From NCBI GenBank assembly GCA_019456075.1, contig VRUN01000006.1, positions 1 to 41,372 of the forward strand: 41,372 bases of DNA. The letters are read 5' to 3'. Of this stretch, positions 26,837 through 34,982 are shown piece after piece; the stretch's first letter is position 1; each line of letters opens with the position of its first letter. This stretch comes from Candidatus Methylomirabilota bacterium (GTDB lineage Bacteria; Methylomirabilota; Methylomirabilia; Methylomirabilales; CSP1-5). The notes under the pieces are model-generated. The model was given only the letters and a program-made list of their open reading frames with translations. It had not been told where the DNA came from and did no database searches. Made by a program: the position numbers and the translations under genes.

Positions 26837-28423
26837 GTGGAGCGACCATACGATCCGATCAAACTGGAGGTCTTCAAAAATCTCTTTGCTTCAGTCGCCG
26901 AAGAGATGGGGGTTGCCCTGTGTCGAACCGGACACTCTCCCAATATCAAGGAGCGCCGGGATTACTCCTGCGCCATCTTCGACGGCGGGGGGGAGATGAT
27001 CGCACAGGCGGCCCATATCCCCGTTCATCTGGGGTCGATGCCCCTGGCGGTGAAAGGTGCGATGCAGGGGAGGCGCGTCAGCCCGGGAGATACGGTGGTC
27101 CTCAACGACCCGTACCGGGGGGGTACCCATCTCCCTGACATTACCCTTATCTCTCCTATCTTTCGAGAAGAAAGCCCCTCTCCCCTCTTCTTTGTCGCAA
27201 ACCGCGCCCATCACGCCGATGTGGGAGGGATGGCCGCCGGCTCCATGGCGGTGGCCACGGAAATCTTTCAGGAGGGAATTCGAATCCCACCGGTAACACT
27301 CGTGCAAGAGGGGAGGCTGAACCAGGATGTTCTCGATCTCCTGCTGGCCAACGTGCGGACTCCTGACGAGCGGGAGGGGGATCTGGAGGCCCAGCTGGCG
27401 GCGAACGAGACCGGGCGGAGGCGACTTCTCGAGATCGTCGCCCGGTACGGAACGGAAGAGACCCTCCGCGCCATCGAGGAACTCAAGACGTACGCCGAGC
27501 GGATGACCCGAGAGGCCATCCGGCGGATCCCGGATGGTTGCTATACCTTTGAAGATTACCTGGATGATGACGGAATGACCGATGAACCCATTCAGATCGT
27601 CGTGGCCGTGACCATAAGAGGGGATCAGGCCGTGATCGATTTTACGGGGACATCCCCGCAGGTGGCTGGCAGTGTCAATGCCGTGTATGCCGTGACGCTG
27701 TCCGCGGTCTTCTATGTCTTCCGCTGCCTCGTCGACTTTGACATCCCGTCCAATGCGGGGTGCATGATTCCCCTGACCGTGATTGCCCCGGAAGGCACGG
27801 CTGTCAACGCGAGAGCACCGGCGGCCGTGGCGGGCGGGAATGTGGAGATGTCTCAGCGGATTGTGGATGTACTCTTGGGAGCGCTCGCCAAAGCCCTGCC
27901 CGATCGCATCCCCGCGGCGAGCGCCGGGACGATGAGTAACCTCATCATCGGCGGCTCTGATCCGGAGCGCGGACGGAATTACACCTATTACGAAACTATC
28001 GCCGGAGGGATGGGAGCCCGGCCGACGCGAGATGGCATGGATGCGGTGCAGACCCATATGACCAATACCCGGAACACGCCCATTGAAGCCTTGGAACATG
28101 CCTATCCTCTCCGCGTTCTCCGCTACGAGATTCGCCGTGGATCGGGCGGGAAGGGGAGATATCGAGGGGGGGATGGGATCCGGCGTGATATTGCACTGCT
28201 CGCGGACTGCACGGTTGGTCTCCTCTCGGATCGGAGGCGATTTCGACCTTATGGGCTCCAAGGAGGAGAATCCGGTCAGGGAGGAGAAAGTATCCTCGTG
28301 ACCCCCCGTGGGGAGAGGCCCCTCGGTTCCAAGTTTCATATCCAGGCCCGCGCTGGAGAGATCATCAGTATTCGAACCCCCGGAGGAGGCGGACACGGGA
28401 AGGCGGCGGAACCCACCTCATGA
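26837..28423 (+). CDS. Hydantoinase/oxoprolinase family subunit B (HyuB-like)
   Basis: PIKLEVFKNLFASVAEEMGVALCRTGHSPNIKERRDYSCAIFD, DPYRGGTHLPDITL, RRGSGGKGRYRGGDGI. GTG start at 26837. Confidence 0.95.
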   Translation: MERPYDPIKLEVFKNLFASVAEEMGVALCRTGHSPNIKERRDYSCAIFDGGGEMIAQAAHIPVHLGSMPLAVKGAMQGRRVSPGDTVVLNDPYRGGTHLPDITLISPIFREESPSPLFFVANRAHHADVGGMAAGSMAVATEIFQEGIRIPPVTLVQEGRLNQDVLDLLLANVRTPDEREGDLEAQLAANETGRRRLLEIVARYGTEETLRAIEELKTYAERMTREAIRRIPDGCYTFEDYLDDDGMTDEPIQIVVAVTIRGDQAVIDFTGTSPQVAGSVNAVYAVTLSAVFYVFRCLVDFDIPSNAGCMIPLTVIAPEGTAVNARAPAAVAGGNVEMSQRIVDVLLGALAKALPDRIPAASAGTMSNLIIGGSDPERGRNYTYYETIAGGMGARPTRDGMDAVQTHMTNTRNTPIEALEHAYPLRVLRYEIRRGSGGKGRYRGGDGIRRDIALLADCTVGLLSDRRRFRPYGLQGGESGQGGESILVTPRGERPLGSKFHIQARAGEIISIRTPGGGGHGKAAEPTS

Positions 28424-28436
28424 GGAGACAAGGGGG

Positions 28437-28946
28437 ATGAAGGTACACGCAAGAACGGGAGTGGCAATTTGGGGGTGTGTCATTGCCGTGGGACTCTGCG
28501 TCGGCTGTTCCTCTAAGTTTAAACCTTCTCCGAGTGGTCCTGGAGTCCCCCGGATCAGCAATCTCCGCATCGAGCCGCGAGAGGTCGAGAGGGGGGAGCA
28601 GGCAACTTTACGCTTCGATTTTCGAGACACGGACGGGGATATCGTGGATGTCTATCTCGGGCTGAAAAGAAAGGTCCAGGACTTTACCATATCCAAGGGG
28701 CTTCGGCCTGAGGTGATCAGCCGCGGACGCTATTTAGGCCAGTCGGAGGGCACGGCAGAGGAGACGATCACGGTCAGCGGTGAGCGCCGATTGACGCCCC
28801 TCACCGTCGAAAAGCGGGAGTATACAGGACAGGTGGAGCCTGCGCGGTCTCCCTCGGAGCACGGCACCCGGCTCTATGAGGTTTTTGTGGTCGATGAAAA
28901 GGGACAGGTGAGCAATCGCCTTGAGGCGCAGGTGACCGTCCGGTGA
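28437..28946 (+). CDS. Small lipoprotein of unknown function
   Basis: Lipobox AVGLCVGCSSK; beta-rich Ig/Fn3-like tail (ISNLRIEPREVERGEQATLRFDFRDTDGDIVDVYL). Stop overlaps the next start as GTGA. Confidence 0.75.
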   Translation: MKVHARTGVAIWGCVIAVGLCVGCSSKFKPSPSGPGVPRISNLRIEPREVERGEQATLRFDFRDTDGDIVDVYLGLKRKVQDFTISKGLRPEVISRGRYLGQSEGTAEETITVSGERRLTPLTVEKREYTGQVEPARSPSEHGTRLYEVFVVDEKGQVSNRLEAQVTVR

Positions 28947-29887
28947 AGGGAAGCGGCTCGACTGGCGCTCTAAGAATCGGTGAGGCGGCGGATCAGGTAT
29001 GTCTCTTCCCCCGGGAAGTCCAAGGCGGGATTGAGCAGCGGTTGTATCGGGCGGCGCGGCGGCTCCAGAAGGCTCCCCTTACCTGGTTGGCCGCGTCTCG
29101 ATTGACGGAGGTCGTCAGATCGGGGGATGCAGTCGTGCTCCTCACCGGTGCAGGCGCTCCTCCTGAACTCCCGGCTGGCGAGACCGATGGTCCCCTGGGA
29201 ATCGCAGTGCTGGGGCGGGCTCTGCAACTAGGCCTGGGGGCTCGGCCCGTTGTGATCTCGGAGGAGAGAAACCTGGGACCAATTCGCGCGGCGCTAGAGG
29301 TGACGCGAGCAGCCTGCTCTCTCCTCCCCATCCCCTGTGGCCGGGAAGACCCAGGGTATCGCCTGCTAGAGGAGCTTCGCCCGACGGCCCTCATCAGCGT
29401 GGAGAAGCTGGGTCCCAATCCGAAGGGGGTCATCCACGATACGCGGGGCCGTGATGTTTCGGCAAGTCACGCGTCTGTCCGGGGGCTGTTTGATAGCGCC
29501 AGAGACCGGGGCGTCCTCACCGTGGCGGTCGGAGATCGGGGAAACGAGGTGGGCTTTGGGCTCCTCGGCGGCCCTCACGTGAGACCCCGGCTTCGCCCGG
29601 GCCGGTGTCGGTGTCCCTGCCGGGGAAGTATCGCCTGTGATATCCGGGCGGATGTCCTCGTCGTGAGCTCTATCTCTAACTGGGGAGCTTACGGCGTGGT
29701 GACCTGCTTGCAAACTCTTACCGATCGTCGCCTCCTGCACACTCCGGAGGATGAAGCGGCGATGCTCGAGGCTGCCGTCAATGCAGGGGCACGGGACGGG
29801 GTGACCCATACGGCAACCTTCACGGTTGACGGGGCCGATCTGACAGTTCAGCAGGCGGTGGTGACGCTGCTCGGTAATATTCAGTAA
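28943..29887 (+). CDS. DUF4392 glutamate cyclase-type domain protein
   Basis: VVLLTGAGAPPELPAGETDGPLGIAVLGRAL, ALISVEKLGPNPKGVIHDTRGRDVS, LTVAVGDRGNEVGFG, IRADVLVVSSISNWGAYGV. Confidence 0.9.
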   Translation: MKGSGSTGALRIGEAADQVCLFPREVQGGIEQRLYRAARRLQKAPLTWLAASRLTEVVRSGDAVVLLTGAGAPPELPAGETDGPLGIAVLGRALQLGLGARPVVISEERNLGPIRAALEVTRAACSLLPIPCGREDPGYRLLEELRPTALISVEKLGPNPKGVIHDTRGRDVSASHASVRGLFDSARDRGVLTVAVGDRGNEVGFGLLGGPHVRPRLRPGRCRCPCRGSIACDIRADVLVVSSISNWGAYGVVTCLQTLTDRRLLHTPEDEAAMLEAAVNAGARDGVTHTATFTVDGADLTVQQAVVTLLGNIQ

Positions 29888-29905
29888 GAGGGGGTACGTG
29901 CATCA

Positions 29906-30904
29906 ATGACGGAACTCAGGAAAGACCCGTTGACCAGTCGGTGGGTAATCATCTCCACGGAGCGCGCGAGCCGCCCGTCCGACTTCAACTCGGAGCGCCG
30001 TCGTCGACATGCGGGTCCCTGTCCCTTTTGCCCAGGAAATGAGGAAGAGACCCCGCCAGAGATCATGGCCTATCGGAATGGTGGCGGGCTCCCCAACACC
30101 CCGGGATGGCGCGTCCGGGTCGTCGCCAACAAGTTCCCAGCCCTCGTGACCGAGGGAGATCCTCATCGGCAGGGAGAAGGGATATACGATAGGATGCACG
30201 GGGTCGGGGCGCACGAGATCATCATCGAGACTCCCCACCACGATCAGACGATGGCCACCATGCCGGAGCAACAAATCGAGGATGTCTTATTGGCCTATCG
30301 GGATCGGATCCTCGACCTCAAGCAGAACCCCCGATTGCAATATGTGTTGATCTTCAAGAACCACGGTGAAGCCGCGGGAGCTTCGCTCGAGCATCCCCAT
30401 TCCCAGCTCATCGCGACGCCTATTATCCCCAAGTTGGTGCGGGAAGAGGTGGATGGGGCCAAGCAGTACTACGACTCCACGGAGCGTTGCGTGTACTGTG
30501 ACATGATCCGGCAGGAGCTTACCCAGAAGAAGCGTGTGATCACGGTGAACGATCATTTCGTGGCCCTGGCGCCATTCGCCTCCCGATTCCCCTTTGAAAC
30601 CTGGATCCTTCCCCGGACTCACGATGCCTTCTTTGAGGATGCGCGACGGGAAGCGTATGCGAGTCTCGCCCGGATACTTCGGGAAACTTTTCAACGGTTT
30701 GAACAGGTGCTGTCGAATCCCCCTTATAACTGGGTGATTCACACCTCTCCCTTCCGAGAGGATGATCGTCTCCACTATCACTGGCACCTCGAGATAACTC
30801 CGAGGCTGATTCAGGTGGCTGGCTTCGAGTGGGGAACCGGTTTCTATATCAACCCCACCCCCCCTGAAGAGGCGGCTCAATACCTCCGGGATGCAGGGGC
30901 GTAG
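29906..30904 (+). CDS. galT: Galactose-1-phosphate uridylyltransferase
   Basis: ELRKDPLTSRWVIISTERASRPSDF, CPFCPGNEEETPPE, VLIFKNHGEAAGASLEHPHSQLIATP, HYHWHLEITPR. Confidence 0.95.
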   Translation: MTELRKDPLTSRWVIISTERASRPSDFNSERRRRHAGPCPFCPGNEEETPPEIMAYRNGGGLPNTPGWRVRVVANKFPALVTEGDPHRQGEGIYDRMHGVGAHEIIIETPHHDQTMATMPEQQIEDVLLAYRDRILDLKQNPRLQYVLIFKNHGEAAGASLEHPHSQLIATPIIPKLVREEVDGAKQYYDSTERCVYCDMIRQELTQKKRVITVNDHFVALAPFASRFPFETWILPRTHDAFFEDARREAYASLARILRETFQRFEQVLSNPPYNWVIHTSPFREDDRLHYHWHLEITPRLIQVAGFEWGTGFYINPTPPEEAAQYLRDAGA

Positions 30905-31069
30905 GAATCTCACTCCAAATTAGATCCTGCTAATGAAACGGGCAAGGCATAGATATCTGCTTAATTCGTAGGCATGAACAGAAGGTGATGAAGGAAAAGG
31001 GGAAAGCGCTAGATCCAGCATTCTCATGAACTTTCCGTGGGTTGGGAGGTCCGGGAATGGAAAAAAGGA

Positions 31070-31086
31070 TTGGCATAGGGCTTGCT
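31070..31086 (+). promoter_or_regulatory. Sigma-54 (-24/-12) promoter upstream of glnB
   Basis: TTGGCATAGGGCTTGCT: GG-N10-GC spacing and close match to YTGGCACGNNNNTTGCW; about 90 nt upstream of glnB. Confidence 0.75.
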
Positions 31087-31106
31087 CCCTTGCGGGGCGT
31101 TGTTGA

Positions 31107-31514
<408 letters not shown>

Positions 31515-31518
31515 TTCC

Positions 31519-31588
31519 TGGTTCACGGTTCACCGTTCACAGATTGGGGTCCGCGATTGGTGTTAGGTGGTTCGTGATTAGTGGGTGA
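31519..31588. repeat. 7-nt periodic intergenic tract
   Basis: Ten contiguous heptamers: GGTTCAC GGTTCAC CGTTCAC AGATTGG GGTCCGC GATTGGT GTTAGGT GGTTCGT GATTAGT GGGTGAT. Confidence 0.75.
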
Positions 31589-31695
31589 TGGTGGACGTCA
31601 TCGAGACCTGGCTGTGGTACAAGCGGACGAAGGAGGTGGATCCGGTCCGGCTCCGGCCCCATCCGTACGAGTGTGTCTTGTATTTCGATCTATAG
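31588..31695 (+). CDS. Candidate 35-aa micro-ORF
   Basis: [35 protein letters not shown]; followed by a strong terminator; no clear RBS. Confidence 0.3.
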   Translation: MVDVIETWLWYKRTKEVDPVRLRPHPYECVLYFDL

Positions 31696-31715
31696 GTCGT
31701 CGCCGTCTCCTCCGA

Positions 31716-31750
31716 GGGCCCCGCGGGATCGCGGAGCCCTTTTTCCTTTT
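31716..31750 (+). terminator. Rho-independent terminator
   Basis: GGGCCCCGCG-GGAT-CGCGGAGCCC stem (one mismatch) followed by TTTTTCCTTTT. Confidence 0.9.
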
Positions 31751-31817
31751 GATTCCATTTCCAATGTCTGCATGAAGGCAGTTGACCTCATCTGGGCCTC
31801 CCAGTAATGTGGGGAGC

Positions 31818-32489
31818 ATGGGAACGCGGATCCTCGATTTTCGGTTCGGGCTCATCGATCTTGAGGGTGTGATCTTCAACCCTGGGATTCTTTACCGGCG
31901 GGAGTTCGGTCGGTTCCTGCAGGGACGGTACAATATCTCAGCGAAAGAGGCCCTCGTCTTCTACCAGGCCCATGAGGCACTCCCCCTGGAAGGGAAGTTT
32001 GATCGCCTCCTTGCCCAGCACGGCCGTCCACCGGGAGAGACGGCTGAGGCGGTTACCGCATTTCGAACGTCTGTGGCAGCGTCACGGCCGGTTGTTTCGG
32101 AAGGGGCCAGGGAGCTCTTGGAGATCCTGGTTTCTCGAGAGGCACAACTGTTTGCCCTGTCCGAGGCAGAGTCCCGGATCGCCGATGTCAAGATACAAGA
32201 GGTGGAGCTGCGGAATTTCTTTGGGCATATGATAGGGACCGAACACGCTCCGCGAGGGCGCGGGCAGATCGCGTTCTGTGGAGACGTCGTCGGGCTGCCG
32301 CTTGAAGCCTTTGCCGGGCAAAGTTTCGTTCTCGCCAGCAGCCCTGAGGATGTCGTGGCGGCGAGGGAGCTCGGGTTCTACAGTATCGGTATCGCTCATC
32401 TGTTTCCAGAGGACGCCTTGAAGGCGCATGGGGCTCACGAGGTGTATCGGCATATTGCCTACCTGTCTCTGCACCTCCGCCATGCTTAG
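31818..32489 (+). CDS. HAD-superfamily hydrolase-like protein with atypical DxE nucleophile motif
   Basis: FGLIDLEGVIFNPG in motif I position; FCGDVVG; SSPEDVVAARELGFYSIGI in motif IV position. Confidence 0.65.
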   Translation: MGTRILDFRFGLIDLEGVIFNPGILYRREFGRFLQGRYNISAKEALVFYQAHEALPLEGKFDRLLAQHGRPPGETAEAVTAFRTSVAASRPVVSEGARELLEILVSREAQLFALSEAESRIADVKIQEVELRNFFGHMIGTEHAPRGRGQIAFCGDVVGLPLEAFAGQSFVLASSPEDVVAARELGFYSIGIAHLFPEDALKAHGAHEVYRHIAYLSLHLRHA

Positions 32490-32510
32490 AACGGCTATCA
32501 GACGCAAACC

Positions 32511-32670
32511 GCTAGCAGGCTGGTAAGCTAGCATGCTGGCATGCTAGAAAACCAGGAAAGCAGGAAACATCCAGAGTTCTACCTCGCTAGCGTACTAGCG
32601 TTGTGGCTTTCCAGCCTTCTAGCGTGCTAGCCTTCTAGCTTTCTGGTGCGGACCGCTGACTGCTGGTTTT
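32511..32670. repeat. 8-nt periodic CTAG-rich intergenic tract
   Basis: Octamers GCTAGCAG GCTGGTAA GCTAGCAT GCTGGCAT GCTAGAAA ACCAGGAA AGCAGGAA ... CTCGCTAG CGTACTAG CGTTGTGG CTTTCCAG CCTTCTAG CGTGCTAG CCTTCTAG CTTTCTGG; eight CTAG tetramers. Confidence 0.85.
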
Positions 32671-32679
32671 AGGGTCGGG

Positions 32680-33258
32680 ATGCGCGAAGAGGACGCGATC
32701 ACACAATTACGGGAGGGAGAGGATATGGCACGCCGTCAGGCTGCCGACCTGCTGGGGGCGATCGGCCGGGCTCAGGCTGTGGAACCGCTGGTTCAGGCTC
32801 TACAGGATGAGGATTGGGGGGTGCGAACCATTGCCGAGCGCTCGCTGTGGCAAATCTGGTGTCGGTCTGGCGATTCAGCGGTAGATGCCCTGCTGCAGGA
32901 AGGAATCCACGCCTTGGACCAGAGCGCGTGGGCGGAGGCGGTCGCTCAGTTCACCACGGTCATTGAGAGGGCTCCCGAATTTGCCGAAGGGTATAACAAG
33001 CGGGCGACCACCTACTACGTGATGGGGGAGTATGCGCAGGCCATCGCCGACTGTGAGGCCACGGTCGCCCGGAATCCGTACCACTTCGGGGCTTTGAGTG
33101 GGGCAGCGCAGTGTTACCTGGCCCTGGGCCGGCTGGAGAAGGCCCGGGACCTATTCCGGAGGGCCTTAGCGGTAAACCCCAACATGCCGGGGGTGGAGCA
33201 GAATCTCGCTGGCGTTGAGCGTTCCCTGCGAGGCGGCGGCAATGGGTCCCATTCGTAA
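32680..33258 (+). CDS. HEAT-repeat + TPR protein
   Basis: ARRQAADLLGAIGRAQAVEPLVQALQDEDWGVRTIAERSL (HEAT) then AEGYNKRATTYYVMGEYAQAIADCEATVARNPYHFGALSGAAQCYLALGRLEKARDLFRRALAVNP (TPR). Confidence 0.85.
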   Translation: MREEDAITQLREGEDMARRQAADLLGAIGRAQAVEPLVQALQDEDWGVRTIAERSLWQIWCRSGDSAVDALLQEGIHALDQSAWAEAVAQFTTVIERAPEFAEGYNKRATTYYVMGEYAQAIADCEATVARNPYHFGALSGAAQCYLALGRLEKARDLFRRALAVNPNMPGVEQNLAGVERSLRGGGNGSHS

Positions 33259-33266
33259 GGGAAGGT

Positions 33267-33908
33267 TCAGGCGATTCGGAGGCACGAGAGCGGCTGGGCG
33301 GTGAGACCCAGAAGGACTTGGATCGTCGGGGGAAAGGGCTCGGTCTTTGTAAGAAAGCACCGGATGTAAATGGCCGTTGCCCGTTTGTTTCCTTCGAGGA
33401 TCGTCCATGTCTTTCCCCCGGGACGCCCCATCAAGATGAGTGGAAACGGGATCTCGGCCCCCTTCAGTCGATTTCGGATCTCGCGTACATGTGTGATCAC
33501 CGCATGGGCCTCTTGAGCCCAGCGGCCCTTTGCCTTGGGGGGGACGGTTTCCCTGGCGACCACGGCCGCCGCCGCTGACAGGCGCCCGGTGCCGCGGGAA
33601 AGAAGGGTCCAGGTCGGATAGTTAATCACCCGGAGCCTTCGAAATTCTTGGGGGGTGATCGCGGCTCGCCACCACTGCGTGTGTTGGGGAAGGATTCCCC
33701 AGGTGTCTCCTCGGTGAAGGTGTAACGCCTGCTGTCGCAAGAGATTTTCCCGGCGGTTGGTCAGGGTCGGCCTCTCAACGGCACGCAGGGGAAGGTGAAA
33801 CTGTTTCAGGGCCTGTACGACCCGAGGACGAAACCGGGGAGAGGAAAGCTCTGCTTTGAGCCAGCTGGCGGCGACGAGGTCGCGACTCACCTGTTCTAGG
33901 AAGATCAT
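33267..33908 (-). CDS. Hypothetical protein, possible ParB-like domain at C-terminus
   Basis: 213 aa ORF; FPLILMGRPGGKTWTILEGNKRATAIYI resembles ParB-type 'E/DGNxR' motifs. Confidence 0.5.
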   Translation of the reverse strand: MIFLEQVSRDLVAASWLKAELSSPRFRPRVVQALKQFHLPLRAVERPTLTNRRENLLRQQALHLHRGDTWGILPQHTQWWRAAITPQEFRRLRVINYPTWTLLSRGTGRLSAAAAVVARETVPPKAKGRWAQEAHAVITHVREIRNRLKGAEIPFPLILMGRPGGKTWTILEGNKRATAIYIRCFLTKTEPFPPTIQVLLGLTAQPLSCLRIA

Positions 33909-33958
33909 AGGGGGGCTGAGGCCTCATCCCTTCGTGGGTTTCGCTGTGCCCGCCCTGT

Positions 33959-34666
33959 TCACGCTCGACTGGGCTTTGTCGGTCGCATCTCGATCCGGGT
34001 AGCCATGGTTCGGGACGGGGATTTGAGCAAGGTGATCACCATATCAGCGATCTGCTCGGGGAGAATGGCCCACCCTTTTTTTCCGCTCGAAAAGTCTGTC
34101 TCCACACTCCCGGGCATGATGTGACTCACGCGAATTCCATCGTAGCGAACCTCTTGGAATAGTGCCTCGCTGAAACCGAGGAGGCCGAACTTCGACGCGT
34201 TGTAGGCGGCCATCATCGGGTGGGCGTTCGCCCCGGCGAGGGAGCCGATGTTGACGATATACCCGCCTCCTCGCGTCCGGAGGTGAGGAATGGCCTCGTG
34301 GCAACAGTAGAAGACCCCGGTGAGATTGGTGTCGATGATCTCGTGCCATTCCTCGGGCTTGAGATCAGCGACGGAGGCGGTGTGGGCGACCCCGGCGTTA
34401 TTCACGAGGATATCGAGGCCTCCGAGCTCTCGAATGGCGAAGTCAATCAGCCGCTGAACCTGGCCGTGCTCCCGGACATCGCAGGCGATCCCTACTACCC
34501 TTCCCTTTTCCCGCTCGCGACACGCCGCCACGGTCCGATCCACGTCCCGCTGGCGGCGGGAGCAGATCACGACTGAAACCTCCTCGTCGATCAAAGCCTC
34601 CGCAATGGCGCGGCCAATTCCTCGCGTGCTCCCCGTGACCACCGCCACCTTTCCTTTGAGCGACAC
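33959..34666 (-). CDS. SDR-family oxidoreductase (3-oxoacyl-ACP reductase-like)
   Basis: VAVVTGSTRGIGRAIAEAL, DILVNNAGVAHT, NIGSLAGANAHPMMAAYNASKFG. GTG start at 34666 with AGGAGGT RBS; the track start 34756 lies in the repeat tract. Confidence 0.93.
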   Translation of the reverse strand: MSLKGKVAVVTGSTRGIGRAIAEALIDEEVSVVICSRRQRDVDRTVAACREREKGRVVGIACDVREHGQVQRLIDFAIRELGGLDILVNNAGVAHTASVADLKPEEWHEIIDTNLTGVFYCCHEAIPHLRTRGGGYIVNIGSLAGANAHPMMAAYNASKFGLLGFSEALFQEVRYDGIRVSHIMPGSVETDFSSGKKGWAILPEQIADMVITLLKSPSRTMATRIEMRPTKPSRA

Positions 34667-34696
34667 GCGCTGCACCTCCTGACGACCGATAAGTGT

Positions 34697-34838
34697 AGCC
34701 GTCAGCAACTCTCCAGCGGTCAGCGGCCAGCAAAAATTCAAACCTACCAAGAGCACCCTAAGCTGATCGCTGACGGCTGATAGCTGATAGCTTCAAAAGC
34801 TGCTGACCGCTGATCGCTGACTGCTGATGGCTGGTTTT
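34697..34838. repeat. 7-nt periodic intergenic tract with inverted heptads
   Basis: GCTGATC GCTGACG GCTGATA GCTGATA GCTTCAA, then GCTGACC GCTGATC GCTGACT GCTGATG GCTGGTT; opposite-strand heptads near 34699-34732; 11-bp inverted repeat CAGCGGTCAGC/GCTGACCGCTG. Confidence 0.85.
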
Positions 34839-34867
34839 ACTATAGCGGGTTTCCTTCGCTTTGCCAA
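34839..34867 (-). promoter_or_regulatory. Sigma-70 promoter for SDR gene
   Basis: Minus strand TTGGCA-17 nt-TATAGT; predicted start near the end of the heptad tract, which would make the tract 5' UTR. Confidence 0.6.
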
Positions 34868-34982
34868 TGGGAGGAGGGTTGTTTCGGTCTCTGCAGCAGA
34901 GGTGTGGGACATTTTGACAAATCGGCATGACATTTTGGCCTGGTCGGAATCGCCAGAGGGGAGAGCAAAAGACAGGGGAGGG

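Noticed and set aside
26891-28396. 501-aa antisense ORF on the minus strand
   Set aside because: Mirror of HyuB, which has clear motifs; low-complexity His/Arg/Gly-rich translation is typical of a shadow ORF.
31519-34838. CRISPR array interpretation of the periodic tracts
   Set aside because: Units are 7-8 nt with no unique spacers of 25-40 nt and no cas genes nearby.
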